Source of the DNA: a virus
IMG/VR virus record: IMGVR_UViG_3300023276_000930
Location: 1-22,477 of that record
Direction: 5' to 3' (one strand)
DNA length: 22,477 bases
This document shows, one piece after another, positions 1-7,559 of the stretch. The position numbers and the translations under genes were made by a program. The notes beneath the pieces were generated by a model that was not told where the DNA came from, searched no databases, and saw nothing but the letters and a program-made list of their open reading frames with translations. Position 1 is the first letter of the stretch, and every line of letters begins with the position of its first letter.

Positions 1-13
1 ACTCCCTAACTTG

Positions 14-253
14 CTAAAGTACATCGATGATGATATCCTGCTCCTCTACAGTGATACCTAAATGGTGCATTCTACCATACACCTCACGAAGCCAAAAGCG
101 CTCTGTAAATGGCGAACCGCACTTAGCTACCGATACTACTGGTACGTTGAAATCATCAGCATTAACAAAGGTTAATACCTCATCTTCGATCTCAACAGCA
201 AGATTACCACCAGAGTACCTAGAACAACGATCACAAACATCCTGGATAGTCAC
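14..253 (-). CDS. Small hypothetical protein with a CxxC pair (79 aa)
   Basis: A short protein of no family I recognise. The GTG start sits 5 nt after a perfect AGGAGG Shine-Dalgarno on the minus strand, which fixes the start and makes translation likely. A CDRC motif lies at residues 7-10 and one further Cys near residue 45. That is not enough for a classical four-Cys zinc ribbon, though metal binding is possible. The protein is acidic and has no membrane segment. It lies downstream of another small minus-strand gene, separated by a probable terminator, and points away from the structural genes. It is therefore likely part of the early or accessory region, most of which lies outside the window. 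The function is unknown. Confidence 0.7.
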   Translation of the reverse strand: MTIQDVCDRCSRYSGGNLAVEIEDEVLTFVNADDFNVPVVSVAKCGSPFTERFWLREVYGRMHHLGITVEEQDIIIDVL

Positions 254-290
254 AACAACCTCCTCGGTTATATCGCCTGTTTAACTAGAA

Positions 291-335
291 CATCGTCAAA
301 ATGAAATCATCCCCACGCACATGCGCAGGGATGAT
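291..335 (-). terminator. Probable intrinsic terminator after the 344-682 gene
   Basis: Arms ATCATCCC (306-313) and GGGATGAT (328-335) are perfectly complementary over 8 bp. The loop can itself pair CGCA with TGCG. Read on the minus strand, the hairpin starts 9 nt after the stop codon and is followed by TTTCATTTTG, a T-rich but interrupted tract. Position and structure fit a terminator. The imperfect T-run means it may be leaky, allowing some transcription into the gene at 253-14. Confidence 0.6.
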
Positions 336-343
336 GTGGTACA

Positions 344-682
344 CTACAAACCAGCCCTGGAAAGCAACTGACGTCCGTAGGACTCAGTGCGCTTAGGTAG
401 AATGGTAGAGCGTGTGCTAACACGCTTACGCATCTCAGTACCACCATTGGCCAGTACCTTTGGGTACTCGGTACCAGCCAACTGAACGGTAACCTCATAA
501 CACACGACAGACCCATCAGCATGGGTCACCATGATGTCCTTGTTGGCGAACTTGGACAGGTCGCATGTCAAGTCCACGGCCTTGCCACGCTTAGTGTCGC
601 GAACAGCGACAATGTTAGCAGCTGAGGTCATACTCTCGATGATCTCGATGAGTGATGGTGCAGTAGCAGTAGCGGTAGTCAT
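344..682 (-). CDS. Hypothetical small phage protein (112 aa)
   Basis: The start is placed at the ATG at 682-680 because AAGGAG precedes it by 6 nt. The reading frame stays open upstream to 892, but that stretch overlaps the tandem repeats and has no good Shine-Dalgarno. The protein begins with a Thr/Ala-rich segment, has two Cys (CDLSKF and VVCYEV contexts), and ends in a basic segment rich in Arg, Lys and Ser. The middle looks beta-rich. I recognise no family. It is the first gene leftward from the divergent control region, so it may be among the first phage genes expressed in that direction. A small DNA- or RNA-binding protein is possible from the basic tail, but this is a guess. Confidence 0.65.
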   Translation of the reverse strand: MTTATATAPSLIEIIESMTSAANIVAVRDTKRGKAVDLTCDLSKFANKDIMVTHADGSVVCYEVTVQLAGTEYPKVLANGGTEMRKRVSTRSTILPKRTESYGRQLLSRAGL

Positions 683-762
683 GATAAACTCCTTAGTAAA
701 GTTAAATGTAACCCCACAGGGTGTCGTTTCAACGGCACTAGACCCATAGGGCACCAGAAAAG

Positions 763-948
763 GGGGGGTAGTGTTGGAGTATATATCCCCTCCAAACGAT
801 CTATAACAGAAATTTTTAACATATATTCTGCTCCCCCAAACAGGATCTAGAACAACTTTTTTCACAGGGGGTTTTACTCCCCTCCGTTCCAACTATAACA
901 ATTTTTTTCAGGATATCTCTCTTACTCCCATACGCGTGTTCTAAGCGT
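763..948 (-). repeat. 46-bp tandem repeat array upstream of the leftward genes
   Basis: Read on the minus strand, units begin TGTTATAG at 900, TGTTCTAG at 854 and TGTTATAG at 808, exactly 46 bp apart. Each continues through a short variable segment to a G-run (GGAGGGGAG, TGGGGGAGC, GGAGGGGAT). The first two then run to an A-rich end with AAAAA, followed by the next unit; the third breaks off into other sequence. A degenerate fourth unit starts near 948 (TAG at the same offset, then TGGGAGTAAG). The array lies 80-260 bp upstream of the leftward start at 682, so tandem promoters or protein-binding sites are the natural reading. Closer to the gene, TTGAAA (732-727), a 16-nt spacer and TACATT (710-705) form a weak sigma-70-like candidate. 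Confidence 0.65.
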
Positions 949-1030
949 TCCAGTGGTGGAATAGGGGTAATGGTACCCTTAGTGTATTATCGTTTGGTGT
1001 AGGGTCTCTCAGGTGTGTTTTAAGGTGTTG

Positions 1031-1053
1031 TAGGTTGTTCTATAACCTAGAAC
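1031..1053. promoter_or_regulatory. Nested inverted repeats, possible operator or alternative hairpins
   Basis: TAGGTT (1031-1036) pairs with AACCTA (1044-1049), and GTTCTA (1037-1042) pairs with TAGAAC (1048-1053). The two 6-bp stems overlap and so exclude each other. This could be an operator with staggered half-sites or a switchable RNA hairpin. No T-run follows, so a terminator is unlikely. Confidence 0.35.
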
Positions 1054-1220
1054 TTAGAATGGCACATAATATTTTTTAATATTTTTCTTGACATTGTGGT
1101 GTTGGGGGTGTTACTTAACAGGGCACACCGTCAGTAACACTATATACACTACCCCTGGTATACATACACACTATACACACTACTACAGTAACGATACTCT
1201 TAAGTAACAGTGGGGTGTTA

Positions 1221-1356
1221 GTGTGTTACTCTCTAGTAACGCTACTATAAGGGGGAGTATGTATACTGTATTGGTGTGTTACTCTCTAATAGCGTTACTA
1301 TAAGGGAGTATATAGTAAGTAGTGTAGTAACGTATATATAGGGGTGAGTATGTATG
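1221..1356 (+). repeat. Three promoter-like direct repeats, T7-type appearance
   Basis: Copy 1 (1221-1260) and copy 2 (1274-1312) share GTGTGTTACTCTCTA, then GTAAC or ATAGC, then an ACTATAAGGG core and GAGTAT. Copy 3 (about 1323-1354) is weaker: AGTAACG, TATATATAGGGG, TGAGTATGTAT. The cores TTACTATAAGGGAG and CTACTATAAGGGGGAG resemble the T7 promoter core CACTATAGGGAGA, including the G-run where transcription would begin. Copy 2 also has TAATA upstream, as T7 promoters do. All read toward the structural genes. Single-subunit phage RNA polymerase promoters are the favoured reading; the polymerase gene would lie outside the window. Confidence 0.5.
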
Positions 1357-1380
1357 CTAGGGTATACTAACTATACGCTA

Positions 1381-1398
1381 CTCTTACCAGGGTAAGAG
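1381..1398. promoter_or_regulatory. 18-bp perfect dyad, probable operator
   Basis: CTCTTACC and GGTAAGAG are perfect 8-bp complements separated by only AG. With so short a centre, a DNA-binding dimer site is more natural than an RNA hairpin, although 7 bp could close over a 4-nt loop. It lies about 100 bp upstream of the sigma-70 promoter at 1497. Confidence 0.4.
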
Positions 1399-1496
1399 AA
1401 GAATAAGAGTAAATCTCTAATCTAAGAATAAAACAGAACCCTACGGGGTAAAGAAGAAGAACAAAGAAAAGAAAGTCTTAAAAGAAAAGAAAGTAC

Positions 1497-1524
1497 TTGA
1501 CATCTACCCCCATGTGTGTATAAT
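1497..1524 (+). promoter_or_regulatory. Consensus sigma-70 promoter for the rightward genes
   Basis: A perfect -35 TTGACA (1497-1502) and a perfect -10 TATAAT (1519-1524) are separated by 16 bp. Transcription should start near 1531, giving a leader of under 20 nt before the first ATG at 1548. The purine-rich, A-heavy tract just upstream could act as an UP element. The promoter would drive the small genes and the terminase genes using the host polymerase. Confidence 0.85.
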
Positions 1525-1547
1525 GGTGTTAACAATGGAGGTGTGTG

Positions 1548-1739
1548 ATGGTCAAGATGAAGGTAAATGACTTTAAGGCTGCTATGGATTTCCTGGAGAG
1601 TACTGAACCTGCAGCGTTACCTACAGCGGTGAGTAAGGATTTGTATGATCTGGCTATGGTTACTTATGGGCCTGAATGGTTGGAGAAGCATAATATCGTG
1701 GCTGAAGTGAAGGTGCCTGATGACAAAGACAAGTCGTAG
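1548..1739 (+). CDS. Small hypothetical protein (63 aa), first rightward gene
   Basis: The ATG at 1548 is chosen over the in-frame GTG at 1545 because GGAGG ends 6 nt before it. The protein is small, soluble and probably helical, with an acidic/basic C-terminal tail (VPDDKDKS) and no Cys. I recognise no family. It is the first gene after a consensus sigma-70 promoter, with a leader of under 20 nt, and its 3' end overlaps the next small gene by 20 nt, so the two are probably translationally coupled. Its place directly before the terminase genes is where many phages keep small, poorly conserved proteins. The function is unknown. Confidence 0.75.
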   Translation: MVKMKVNDFKAAMDFLESTEPAALPTAVSKDLYDLAMVTYGPEWLEKHNIVAEVKVPDDKDKS

Positions 1740-1881
1740 CTACCGATGCCTGGCATGTAAGAAGGTCATTGTGAGGCAGCTTGATGAAACGCTACCCTTA
1801 CCCGAGTACTGCCCTAAGTGTGCTAAGAGACGTAATCCGAGGATACAAGCATGGAGATTCAGGGATGAGCAAACGAACTAA
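1720..1881 (+). CDS. Zinc-ribbon small protein (53 aa), overlaps both neighbours
   Basis: A complete short gene whose product has the paired-knuckle pattern of a zinc ribbon: YRCLAC at residues 9-13 and YCPKC near residues 30-34, 17 residues apart, within a strongly basic protein (many Arg and Lys). Four Cys in two CxxC pairs in so short a frame are unlikely by chance. The ATG at 1720 follows AAGG by 6 nt. It overlaps the upstream gene by 20 nt and the start of the terminase small-subunit gene by 17 nt, so all three are probably coupled. Small zinc ribbons in this position may bind DNA or RNA. The exact role is unknown. Confidence 0.65.
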   Translation: MTKTSRSYRCLACKKVIVRQLDETLPLPEYCPKCAKRRNPRIQAWRFRDEQTN

Positions 1882-2716
1882 CGGTACACCCGGTGATCTC
1901 CCTACGTTGTTAGCTGCTAATGCTAAGGCTAGGGCTAAGCCACGTAAGCAGACGCCGGGGAAGTATGACGATATCATTGAGGCCTACGATGATGAGGCTT
2001 CCGCTATAGCACTAGGTGCTACACCTGTACCATGGCGTGAGGCTGGTAAGGGTGATTACGCTATTCTAGATGATGGTAAGGTACTATACATCCGGCGCGT
2101 GACTATGTACGGTGGTAAGGGTAACGGTAATGCTAAACCAACTATCCAGTACATTACCAAGCAGGGGAACTTCTGGTGGACTGGGCAGAGACCTGCAACT
2201 AAGTGCCGTATTGAGTCATTCCACAAGTACGAGTGGTCTGAGACTAAGAAATCACTGGGGCAGATAGATGCAATGGCTTACGTGTACGCCAGAACGTTCG
2301 ATAGACGGCTTGCACAGGATATTGCTATGGGTGTTAACCCCGGGCAGCATAAGAAACCACGTATGCGGGCATTGATGAAAACAGAAAAATTCGAGGTAGC
2401 CGTGAAAGCACAACTAAAAGGGATCCTTGCTGATCGTGGATTAAACGAAGAGGGTGTAATCGACCTTCTGGTGGAGGTTATTGAGTCAGCTAAAACCGCT
2501 AAGAACCTGAAAGTGCTGTCTACCATGGCGTTGAAGTTGTTTGAAGCACAGGGTGGGTTCGATAAGAAGGTGCATTCGCTTGAAGGAAACCTTACCGAAG
2601 AGCGTTTCCTGGAAGATGCGGATACGAAAGCTACACAACGGCTTGAATTGACAGAGAAAAGCACCGAAACCGTTCGATGGAACGAAGACGGTGAAGCGAT
2701 AGGCAATGAAGAATAG
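1865..2716 (+). CDS. terS: Putative terminase small subunit (283 aa)
   Basis: Would recognise the phage packaging site and hand DNA to the large terminase. The start at 1865 (MSKRTNG) has GGAG 8 nt upstream. The frame continues to an ATG at 1784, but that version would cover the zinc-ribbon gene completely. The N-terminus is basic and Pro/Gly-rich. The middle (about residues 40-130) is beta-rich with aromatic residues. Residues 167-230 form predicted helices (LMKTEKFEVAVKAQLKGILA, then GVIDLLVEVIESAK) of the kind seen in small-terminase proteins next to large-terminase genes. The acidic C-terminus overlaps the large-terminase start by 11 nt. No clear helix-turn-helix is visible, so the call rests on position and this helical block. 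Confidence 0.6.
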   Translation: MSKRTNGTPGDLPTLLAANAKARAKPRKQTPGKYDDIIEAYDDEASAIALGATPVPWREAGKGDYAILDDGKVLYIRRVTMYGGKGNGNAKPTIQYITKQGNFWWTGQRPATKCRIESFHKYEWSETKKSLGQIDAMAYVYARTFDRRLAQDIAMGVNPGQHKKPRMRALMKTEKFEVAVKAQLKGILADRGLNEEGVIDLLVEVIESAKTAKNLKVLSTMALKLFEAQGGFDKKVHSLEGNLTEERFLEDADTKATQRLELTEKSTETVRWNEDGEAIGNEE

Positions 2717-4271
2717 AAAAGCGGAGATATTACTCCGTATTTGTAACGATATCCAGTATTTCGCCAGTCTATGTCTCCCTTCTGCTGTGAAAAAGAAGAT
2801 TCCACCCTTCCACGACAAGATCTACGCTGATTTACTTAATGACGAGCTGAAATTCCTGCTTATAGCTGCGCCTAGGGGGACGGCAAAGTCCACATTAGGC
2901 AGTTTGGTCTACGTTATGTGGCTCCTGGCGCGTAAACATGCCGTCAAATGGCTACGTGCTAACGGGTATACAGTTGAAGTTGAAGATAGTGTTATGGAGG
3001 AGCTGTATGTCATACTGATTTCAGAAGCACAGGGGCAGTCAAAGAACTTCCTATCCAGAATCAAGTACCACCTGGAGATATCACGACCCCTGCGTGCATT
3101 AGTCGGTGATCTGGGTGAAGATACCGCTAGAACATGGCGTGAAGACGAGATCAAGCTTGCTGACGGCACTAGAATCGTTGCTGTGGGTACAAAACAACGT
3201 ATCAGGGGTGTAATCAGTGAAGATAGCCGCCCCTCACACGTAATTGTAGATGATTTCGAGTCTGAACAGAACGCCGCTACCGAAGAGGCTATGTATAAGA
3301 ACCTGAAGTGGGTGACTGAAGCTGTTATGCCAAGTATGCGGAGTGACGGTAAGATGGTGGTTATTGGTACCGTGATCCATGAGGAATGCTTCCTGATGAA
3401 AGCCAGGGCTGATGATATCGAAGACCCGGAGTTAAAGGGCACCTGGAAAGTACATTGGTACCAGATCGTTGATGAAGAAACCGGGGAGTCTATCTGGCCT
3501 GAAGAGTACCCCATGGCACGTATTGAAGCTATCAAGAACCGGTATATGCGCCTTACTGGTAGCCTGAATGGATTCTACCAGGAGTACATGAACGTACCCC
3601 AGAACCCGGACGAAGCACCGTTCAAGAGCCACTACATCCATCATCACTCGTACAAGTACCGGTATACGGCTGAACATGGTTCGGTATTGTATAAGACACT
3701 GGACGACGGGCATGAAGAGGTCGTCCCGGTGTATGTCTATCTCGGGATAGACCCCGCATCGTCGTTATCAAAGACTGCTGACTATTTTGTGATTATGGCT
3801 GTAGGCGTAGACGAAGACTGGAACCGCTATGTGATTAGCATATTCAGGAAACGGGAAGACCCTGCTTTCCATGTGGACAGAATCTTTGAGTATGTGGATA
3901 GATACCACCCACGGAAGACTGTAATTGAGACTACCGGCTATCAGGAATCGCTGAGAGCTAACTGTAGACGGCGTATGAGAGATGAAAAAAGATACATACC
4001 TGGACTGGAAAATGGATATAAACCACGGCAACCTAAAGACGCCCGTCTGGAGTCCTTAGTGCCACTATTTGCACAGGGTAAGGTGTTCCTACGACATGAA
4101 GATACTATCTTTGAGTCAGAGATACTCGCATACCCAAAAGGTAAAAAAGATCAGTTGGATGCGTTTTGGCTTGCTATTCAGAAATCGAAGAAGTACAATG
4201 GAGCGAAGTTTACACGTGGGAAGAAGAAAAAACGTGCTGAAACTGCTTCCGATTGGAAATTAATGGTGTAA
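2706..4271 (+). CDS. terL: Terminase large subunit, ATPase and nuclease (521 aa)
   Basis: The DNA-packaging motor: an N-terminal ATPase pumps DNA into the prohead and a C-terminal RNase H-fold nuclease cuts the concatemer. The Walker A variant APRGTAKST is at residues 55-63, and the Walker B PSHVIVDDFE at 176-185 has acidic residues D182, D183 and E185. GTKQRIRG (161-168) matches the conserved segment between them. The nuclease acids are D349 (YLGIDPA), E408 (KTVIETTGY) and D485 (KDQLDAFWLA), so the active site looks complete. The length is normal for the family, and a Lys/Arg-rich tail (501-510) follows. It starts inside the end of the small-subunit gene and is followed at once by the portal gene, the standard packaging order. 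No frameshift or intron is seen. Confidence 0.95.
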   Translation: MKNRKAEILLRICNDIQYFASLCLPSAVKKKIPPFHDKIYADLLNDELKFLLIAAPRGTAKSTLGSLVYVMWLLARKHAVKWLRANGYTVEVEDSVMEELYVILISEAQGQSKNFLSRIKYHLEISRPLRALVGDLGEDTARTWREDEIKLADGTRIVAVGTKQRIRGVISEDSRPSHVIVDDFESEQNAATEEAMYKNLKWVTEAVMPSMRSDGKMVVIGTVIHEECFLMKARADDIEDPELKGTWKVHWYQIVDEETGESIWPEEYPMARIEAIKNRYMRLTGSLNGFYQEYMNVPQNPDEAPFKSHYIHHHSYKYRYTAEHGSVLYKTLDDGHEEVVPVYVYLGIDPASSLSKTADYFVIMAVGVDEDWNRYVISIFRKREDPAFHVDRIFEYVDRYHPRKTVIETTGYQESLRANCRRRMRDEKRYIPGLENGYKPRQPKDARLESLVPLFAQGKVFLRHEDTIFESEILAYPKGKKDQLDAFWLAIQKSKKYNGAKFTRGKKKKRAETASDWKLMV

Positions 4272-4277
4272 GGGGGA

Positions 4278-6650
4278 ATGATGGCGTTATCGGCGATAGA
4301 CCCCGGATTTAATCAAGAAGAACACGCTAAAAGTATCGTGGAAGAGACACGTGAACTCTTCGAGCGATATACTACCGATGCACAGGAATGGCGGGTACAA
4401 TCCCAGGAGAATCGGGAGTTTCGCTATGGACGGCATTGGACTGAAGCACAGTACGATGAGCTGACTTCAATGGGGCATTCGCCCATAACTGTTGATAGAC
4501 TTGGCCCTGCTATCGAAAGTGTCAAGTCGATTATGACTTCCAACCGGCCCGGGTTCCAGTGTATCCCGCAAGAGAATAGCGATGCGAAGACTGCAGAAGC
4601 ATTGTCAAGGATGTTGACTTACTGCTACGATATCAGCGAAGGTGCTGTGCATGTAGCGAAGTTCATTGATGACTTCTTGACTATCGGTATGGGTGTGTTC
4701 TACGCCTACCAGGATCCGCTTGCTGACATGGGTAAGGGTGAAGTGATGTTCCAGGCAGTTGATCCTGATAAGGTGTCTATCAGTTCCAGTTCCCGTAACC
4801 ACAAATGTACCGACTCTGAAAATATCATCCTGAGCTACATGTTCACTAAGAAACAAGCAGCGCAGATGAAACCGCAATATAAGGGCGCTATCGAAGGGGC
4901 TGTAAGTGATCAGGATTTCAACTTACCCAGTACCGGTAATCGTGATGGTCTTAATAAGCTGTTCTTTGAAGTCGATATCGCCAACGCTACCCTCAACGAT
5001 GACGACTACGTTCGTGGCTATATGCGCTACAAGAATGTCCGGGTTATGTATACCCGAGTCTTCGAGAAGTGGTCTGGTGAGGAGCGGATATATCGTGAAG
5101 ATGAATACCAGAAGTATCTCCAGCAGCCAGCGTATATCTACAAAGGCACTCCCTTTACCGACCCGCAAGAGATGGCCAAGATCGATCAGGCAATCAAAGA
5201 TATCATAGAACGCCAGGTTGAATTGGTCGCCAATATCACCGAACAGCACCAACAGGCTATACTCGATATTGCTGCTGAACGTGCTGAGACGATGAAGGGT
5301 CTTGATGAGGCACTCGCTAATGACGCGCTCGAACAGGAACGATATGATGCGGAAGTGAACCGATTGGAAACTGCAGTTCAAGGTAAGCTTGAGCAGGCTG
5401 AAGAGAACTTTGAGTCGTCAGTACAGGCGATTACTAACCCAGAACAGCCGGAATCCGTCACAATTGCCGAGTTAGTGCAGGCTGGCTTCATTGAAGAAGT
5501 ATCCTATCCTGAAGAACGGGTGATGGAATATCAGATCATCGGTGACCAGCTGGTGTCTGAACGTGAAATGACACTCGACGAATACCCGCTTATTATCGCC
5601 ATGAATCATCACCTGGGGACTCCATACCCGATTGGTGATGTTGGCCTAGCGAAGGGTAATCAGGAGTACATCAATAAGTTGCGTAGCCTGATCGTAGCAC
5701 ATACTACATCATCTGTTGGTAGTGCGCTATTGGTTGGCGAGGGTGCTGTAACCGATATCGAAGAGATGGAGCGGAAACTAGCACGGCCTGGTACCAAGAT
5801 TATCGAGATCGACTTTGAGGAAGGTCAGCCGATACCTATGGCGCCTATGCCCCTTGCTAACGAACTGTACAAGACTGAAGCAGATGCTAAGGCTGATATC
5901 GACCATCTACTCGGTGTCTACGAGTTGATGTTAGGTAACCCTTCCGCTGCACCAGATACACATAAGGCAACGCTCAGTATCGACGAGTATGGCCAACGGC
6001 GTATCCGGGCGAAGATGATGAGTATCGAAGATGGTCTGTCCAGACTGGGTAACGTACTTATCAAACTAATGCAGGAGTTGTACCATACACATAAGTTCAT
6101 GCGGATCCTCCAGCCTAACGGCGAGATGTCAGAGTTCTCCGTTAACGAGAACCTCTACGATGACTTTGGTAAGATCATCGGCAGGCTGAACGATATCACT
6201 ATTGGGAAGTACGACTGCAAGGTTAAGTCCATGTCGATGCTGCCTGATAACCGTTACGGTAAGATGGACTGGTACTTGAACCTGTTTGATCGGAAGATCA
6301 TCGATGGTGAGGAAGTCCTACGTAAATCAGGCGACTTTGATATCGATGGTATCCTGGAACGCCAGGGCGAGAAACAGAAGATGCAGCAGGCACTTGGGAA
6401 GCAACAGGAAGAGATAAAGGATCTCAAGGGCGATATGCAAACTAAGGATAGGCAAATTCAATCCTTGACAAACAAGGTCGAAACTGAGAAGTTTAAGGCG
6501 ACATTGAAAATAGAGGCTGAACGAGCGAAGCTTGCAGGAGAACTCTACGAACGACGTTTAGCTGACGCGGCAAGATACAAACAGCGGAATGACGCTGATA
6601 GTAAACGCACACAACGAAGCAAAGGAAAGAAAAATGCCAACAGATCCTAA
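4278..6650 (+). CDS. Portal protein, large podovirus-type (790 aa)
   Basis: Forms the twelve-subunit ring through which DNA enters and leaves the head. Adjacent ATGs at 4278 and 4281 both follow AAGGGGG; the second has slightly better spacing. The N-terminal part (WRVQSQENREFRYGRHW, then GHSPITVDRLGPAIESVKS) and the region near residue 547 (YELMLGNPSAAP, then THKATLSIDEYGQRR) resemble P22-type portals, and the size fits short-tailed phages. Residues about 300-385 are a long charged Glu/Gln-rich coiled-coil insertion. Residues about 695-790 are a second coiled coil ending in a basic tail, consistent with the barrel of P22-type portals. The scaffold gene begins 17 nt before its end. Confidence 0.88.
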   Translation: MMALSAIDPGFNQEEHAKSIVEETRELFERYTTDAQEWRVQSQENREFRYGRHWTEAQYDELTSMGHSPITVDRLGPAIESVKSIMTSNRPGFQCIPQENSDAKTAEALSRMLTYCYDISEGAVHVAKFIDDFLTIGMGVFYAYQDPLADMGKGEVMFQAVDPDKVSISSSSRNHKCTDSENIILSYMFTKKQAAQMKPQYKGAIEGAVSDQDFNLPSTGNRDGLNKLFFEVDIANATLNDDDYVRGYMRYKNVRVMYTRVFEKWSGEERIYREDEYQKYLQQPAYIYKGTPFTDPQEMAKIDQAIKDIIERQVELVANITEQHQQAILDIAAERAETMKGLDEALANDALEQERYDAEVNRLETAVQGKLEQAEENFESSVQAITNPEQPESVTIAELVQAGFIEEVSYPEERVMEYQIIGDQLVSEREMTLDEYPLIIAMNHHLGTPYPIGDVGLAKGNQEYINKLRSLIVAHTTSSVGSALLVGEGAVTDIEEMERKLARPGTKIIEIDFEEGQPIPMAPMPLANELYKTEADAKADIDHLLGVYELMLGNPSAAPDTHKATLSIDEYGQRRIRAKMMSIEDGLSRLGNVLIKLMQELYHTHKFMRILQPNGEMSEFSVNENLYDDFGKIIGRLNDITIGKYDCKVKSMSMLPDNRYGKMDWYLNLFDRKIIDGEEVLRKSGDFDIDGILERQGEKQKMQQALGKQQEEIKDLKGDMQTKDRQIQSLTNKVETEKFKATLKIEAERAKLAGELYERRLADAARYKQRNDADSKRTQRSKGKKNANRS

Positions 6651-7548
6651 AGACATCATGGGAGAAGATCAGAACGTTCCCCTGACACAAGGAGAACCCA
6701 ACGTAGATCCTAACAATATGGATATAAACGAGCTGCTAGGCGCCGGTCTTGAACCTGGTGGTGGTAATACCGACGAAATGGGTTTCAACGATTTCCCGTT
6801 CGACATGGAACAGGAGCAGACACCTGCTCCCAAGGTCGAAGAACCAATCCCTGCTAAAAAAGCGGATGAGGGGAACGTTGATGGCCGTCTCGAGGCTGTA
6901 ACTGGTGCTCTGGAGCAGATGCAGAATCAGCTCAAGCAACAGCAGTCTCAACAAGTTCAGGAACCAGCGGCGAAGGAAGAAGAACCATTCCAGATCCCGC
7001 CACCTCCTGAAGAACCTAAGCGTCCTGCTGGTTACAGCATGGAAGAAGTCTTGGGCGACCCTAAGTCGGAGTCAGCGATTTATGCGCAAGAACGAGACGA
7101 GTGGCAACAGAAGATGACGCGTTACAATGCAGCTGTTATGCAGTACCTTGTGTATCAGCAGCAGCAAACACAGCAAGAGACGGCTGAACGTCAGAATGAG
7201 GCCAATGAAAACACAAGGCAACGGGAAGTGGTTGCGGAGACGAGACGTGATCTTATCGACAACGAAGGGTTGACACCTGCACAGGCAGATCAGTTTATTG
7301 GTGATGTTACCGATCCTGAGTTCTACGATAAAGGAACCTTGCTCCAGGTTTGGCGAGCTAAGAATGGTCAGAGGATCGCTATTAATGAGCCAGGCCCAGA
7401 TTTCCAGCAAAGACAGAGGGCACAGCAATTGCGGCGCAATTTAGGGCTGAACCCCGCTGGACAACAGCAATCAACAAAACCCGTTGGCGAACAGTTAATG
7501 GGTGCCATTCTGAAGAACGCGCCAAATCAGAGTGTCATCCCTCAATAA
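6634..7548 (+). CDS. Capsid scaffolding protein (304 aa)
   Basis: Would guide assembly of capsid and portal into the prohead and then leave or be cut. The start is set at 6634 because AAAGGAAAG precedes it; an upstream in-frame ATG at 6589 lies deep in the portal gene and lacks a site. The composition is typical of a scaffold: acidic, Gln/Glu/Pro-rich, few aromatics. Low-complexity linkers (PPPPEEPKRP) lie between two predicted coiled coils (about residues 84-115 and 150-210, with runs such as QYLVYQQQQTQQ). The C-terminus is basic and could bind the capsid shell. It sits between portal and capsid genes, the expected place. No protease domain is visible in it or next to it. Confidence 0.8.
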   Translation: MPTDPKDIMGEDQNVPLTQGEPNVDPNNMDINELLGAGLEPGGGNTDEMGFNDFPFDMEQEQTPAPKVEEPIPAKKADEGNVDGRLEAVTGALEQMQNQLKQQQSQQVQEPAAKEEEPFQIPPPPEEPKRPAGYSMEEVLGDPKSESAIYAQERDEWQQKMTRYNAAVMQYLVYQQQQTQQETAERQNEANENTRQREVVAETRRDLIDNEGLTPAQADQFIGDVTDPEFYDKGTLLQVWRAKNGQRIAINEPGPDFQQRQRAQQLRRNLGLNPAGQQQSTKPVGEQLMGAILKNAPNQSVIPQ

Positions 7549-7559
7549 CGAGGTGATTT

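Larger units (their letters stand above)
683..1547. other. Divergent non-coding control region (about 865 bp)
   Basis: No convincing gene is present. The region separates the leftward genes from the rightward structural genes and is rich in repeats: 46-bp tandem units (763-948), promoter-like units (1221-1356), two inverted repeats (1031-1053 and 1381-1398), a purine-rich tract, and a sigma-70 promoter at its right edge. The purine tract (about 1449-1496) contains the 14-bp direct repeat AAAGAAAAGAAAGT at 1463-1476 and 1481-1494. Base use is AT-rich with many TATA and GTAAC words. This is the expected place for the phage's early/late switch, and it could also hold a replication origin, though nothing seen is specific for one. 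Confidence 0.7.

Noticed and set aside
683-892. Upstream extension of the 112-aa minus-strand gene
   Set aside because: The open frame crosses the 46-bp tandem repeats and lacks a Shine-Dalgarno, whereas the ATG at 682 has AAGGAG at 6 nt.
1088-1120. TTGACA at 1088 as a second plus-strand sigma-70 promoter
   Set aside because: No acceptable -10 hexamer lies 16-18 nt downstream; TTACTT is a poor match.
1442-1456. ACCC-TAC-GGGT as a terminator
   Set aside because: The stem is only 4 bp and no T-run follows on either strand.
683-1547. CRISPR array in the repeat-rich intergenic region
   Set aside because: The units are contiguous and imperfect, with no unique spacers of constant length and no cas genes.
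1784-1864. Longer terS starting at the ATG at 1784
   Set aside because: It would bury the zinc-ribbon gene, has a poor ribosome site, and the ATG at 1865 has GGAG at a usable distance.
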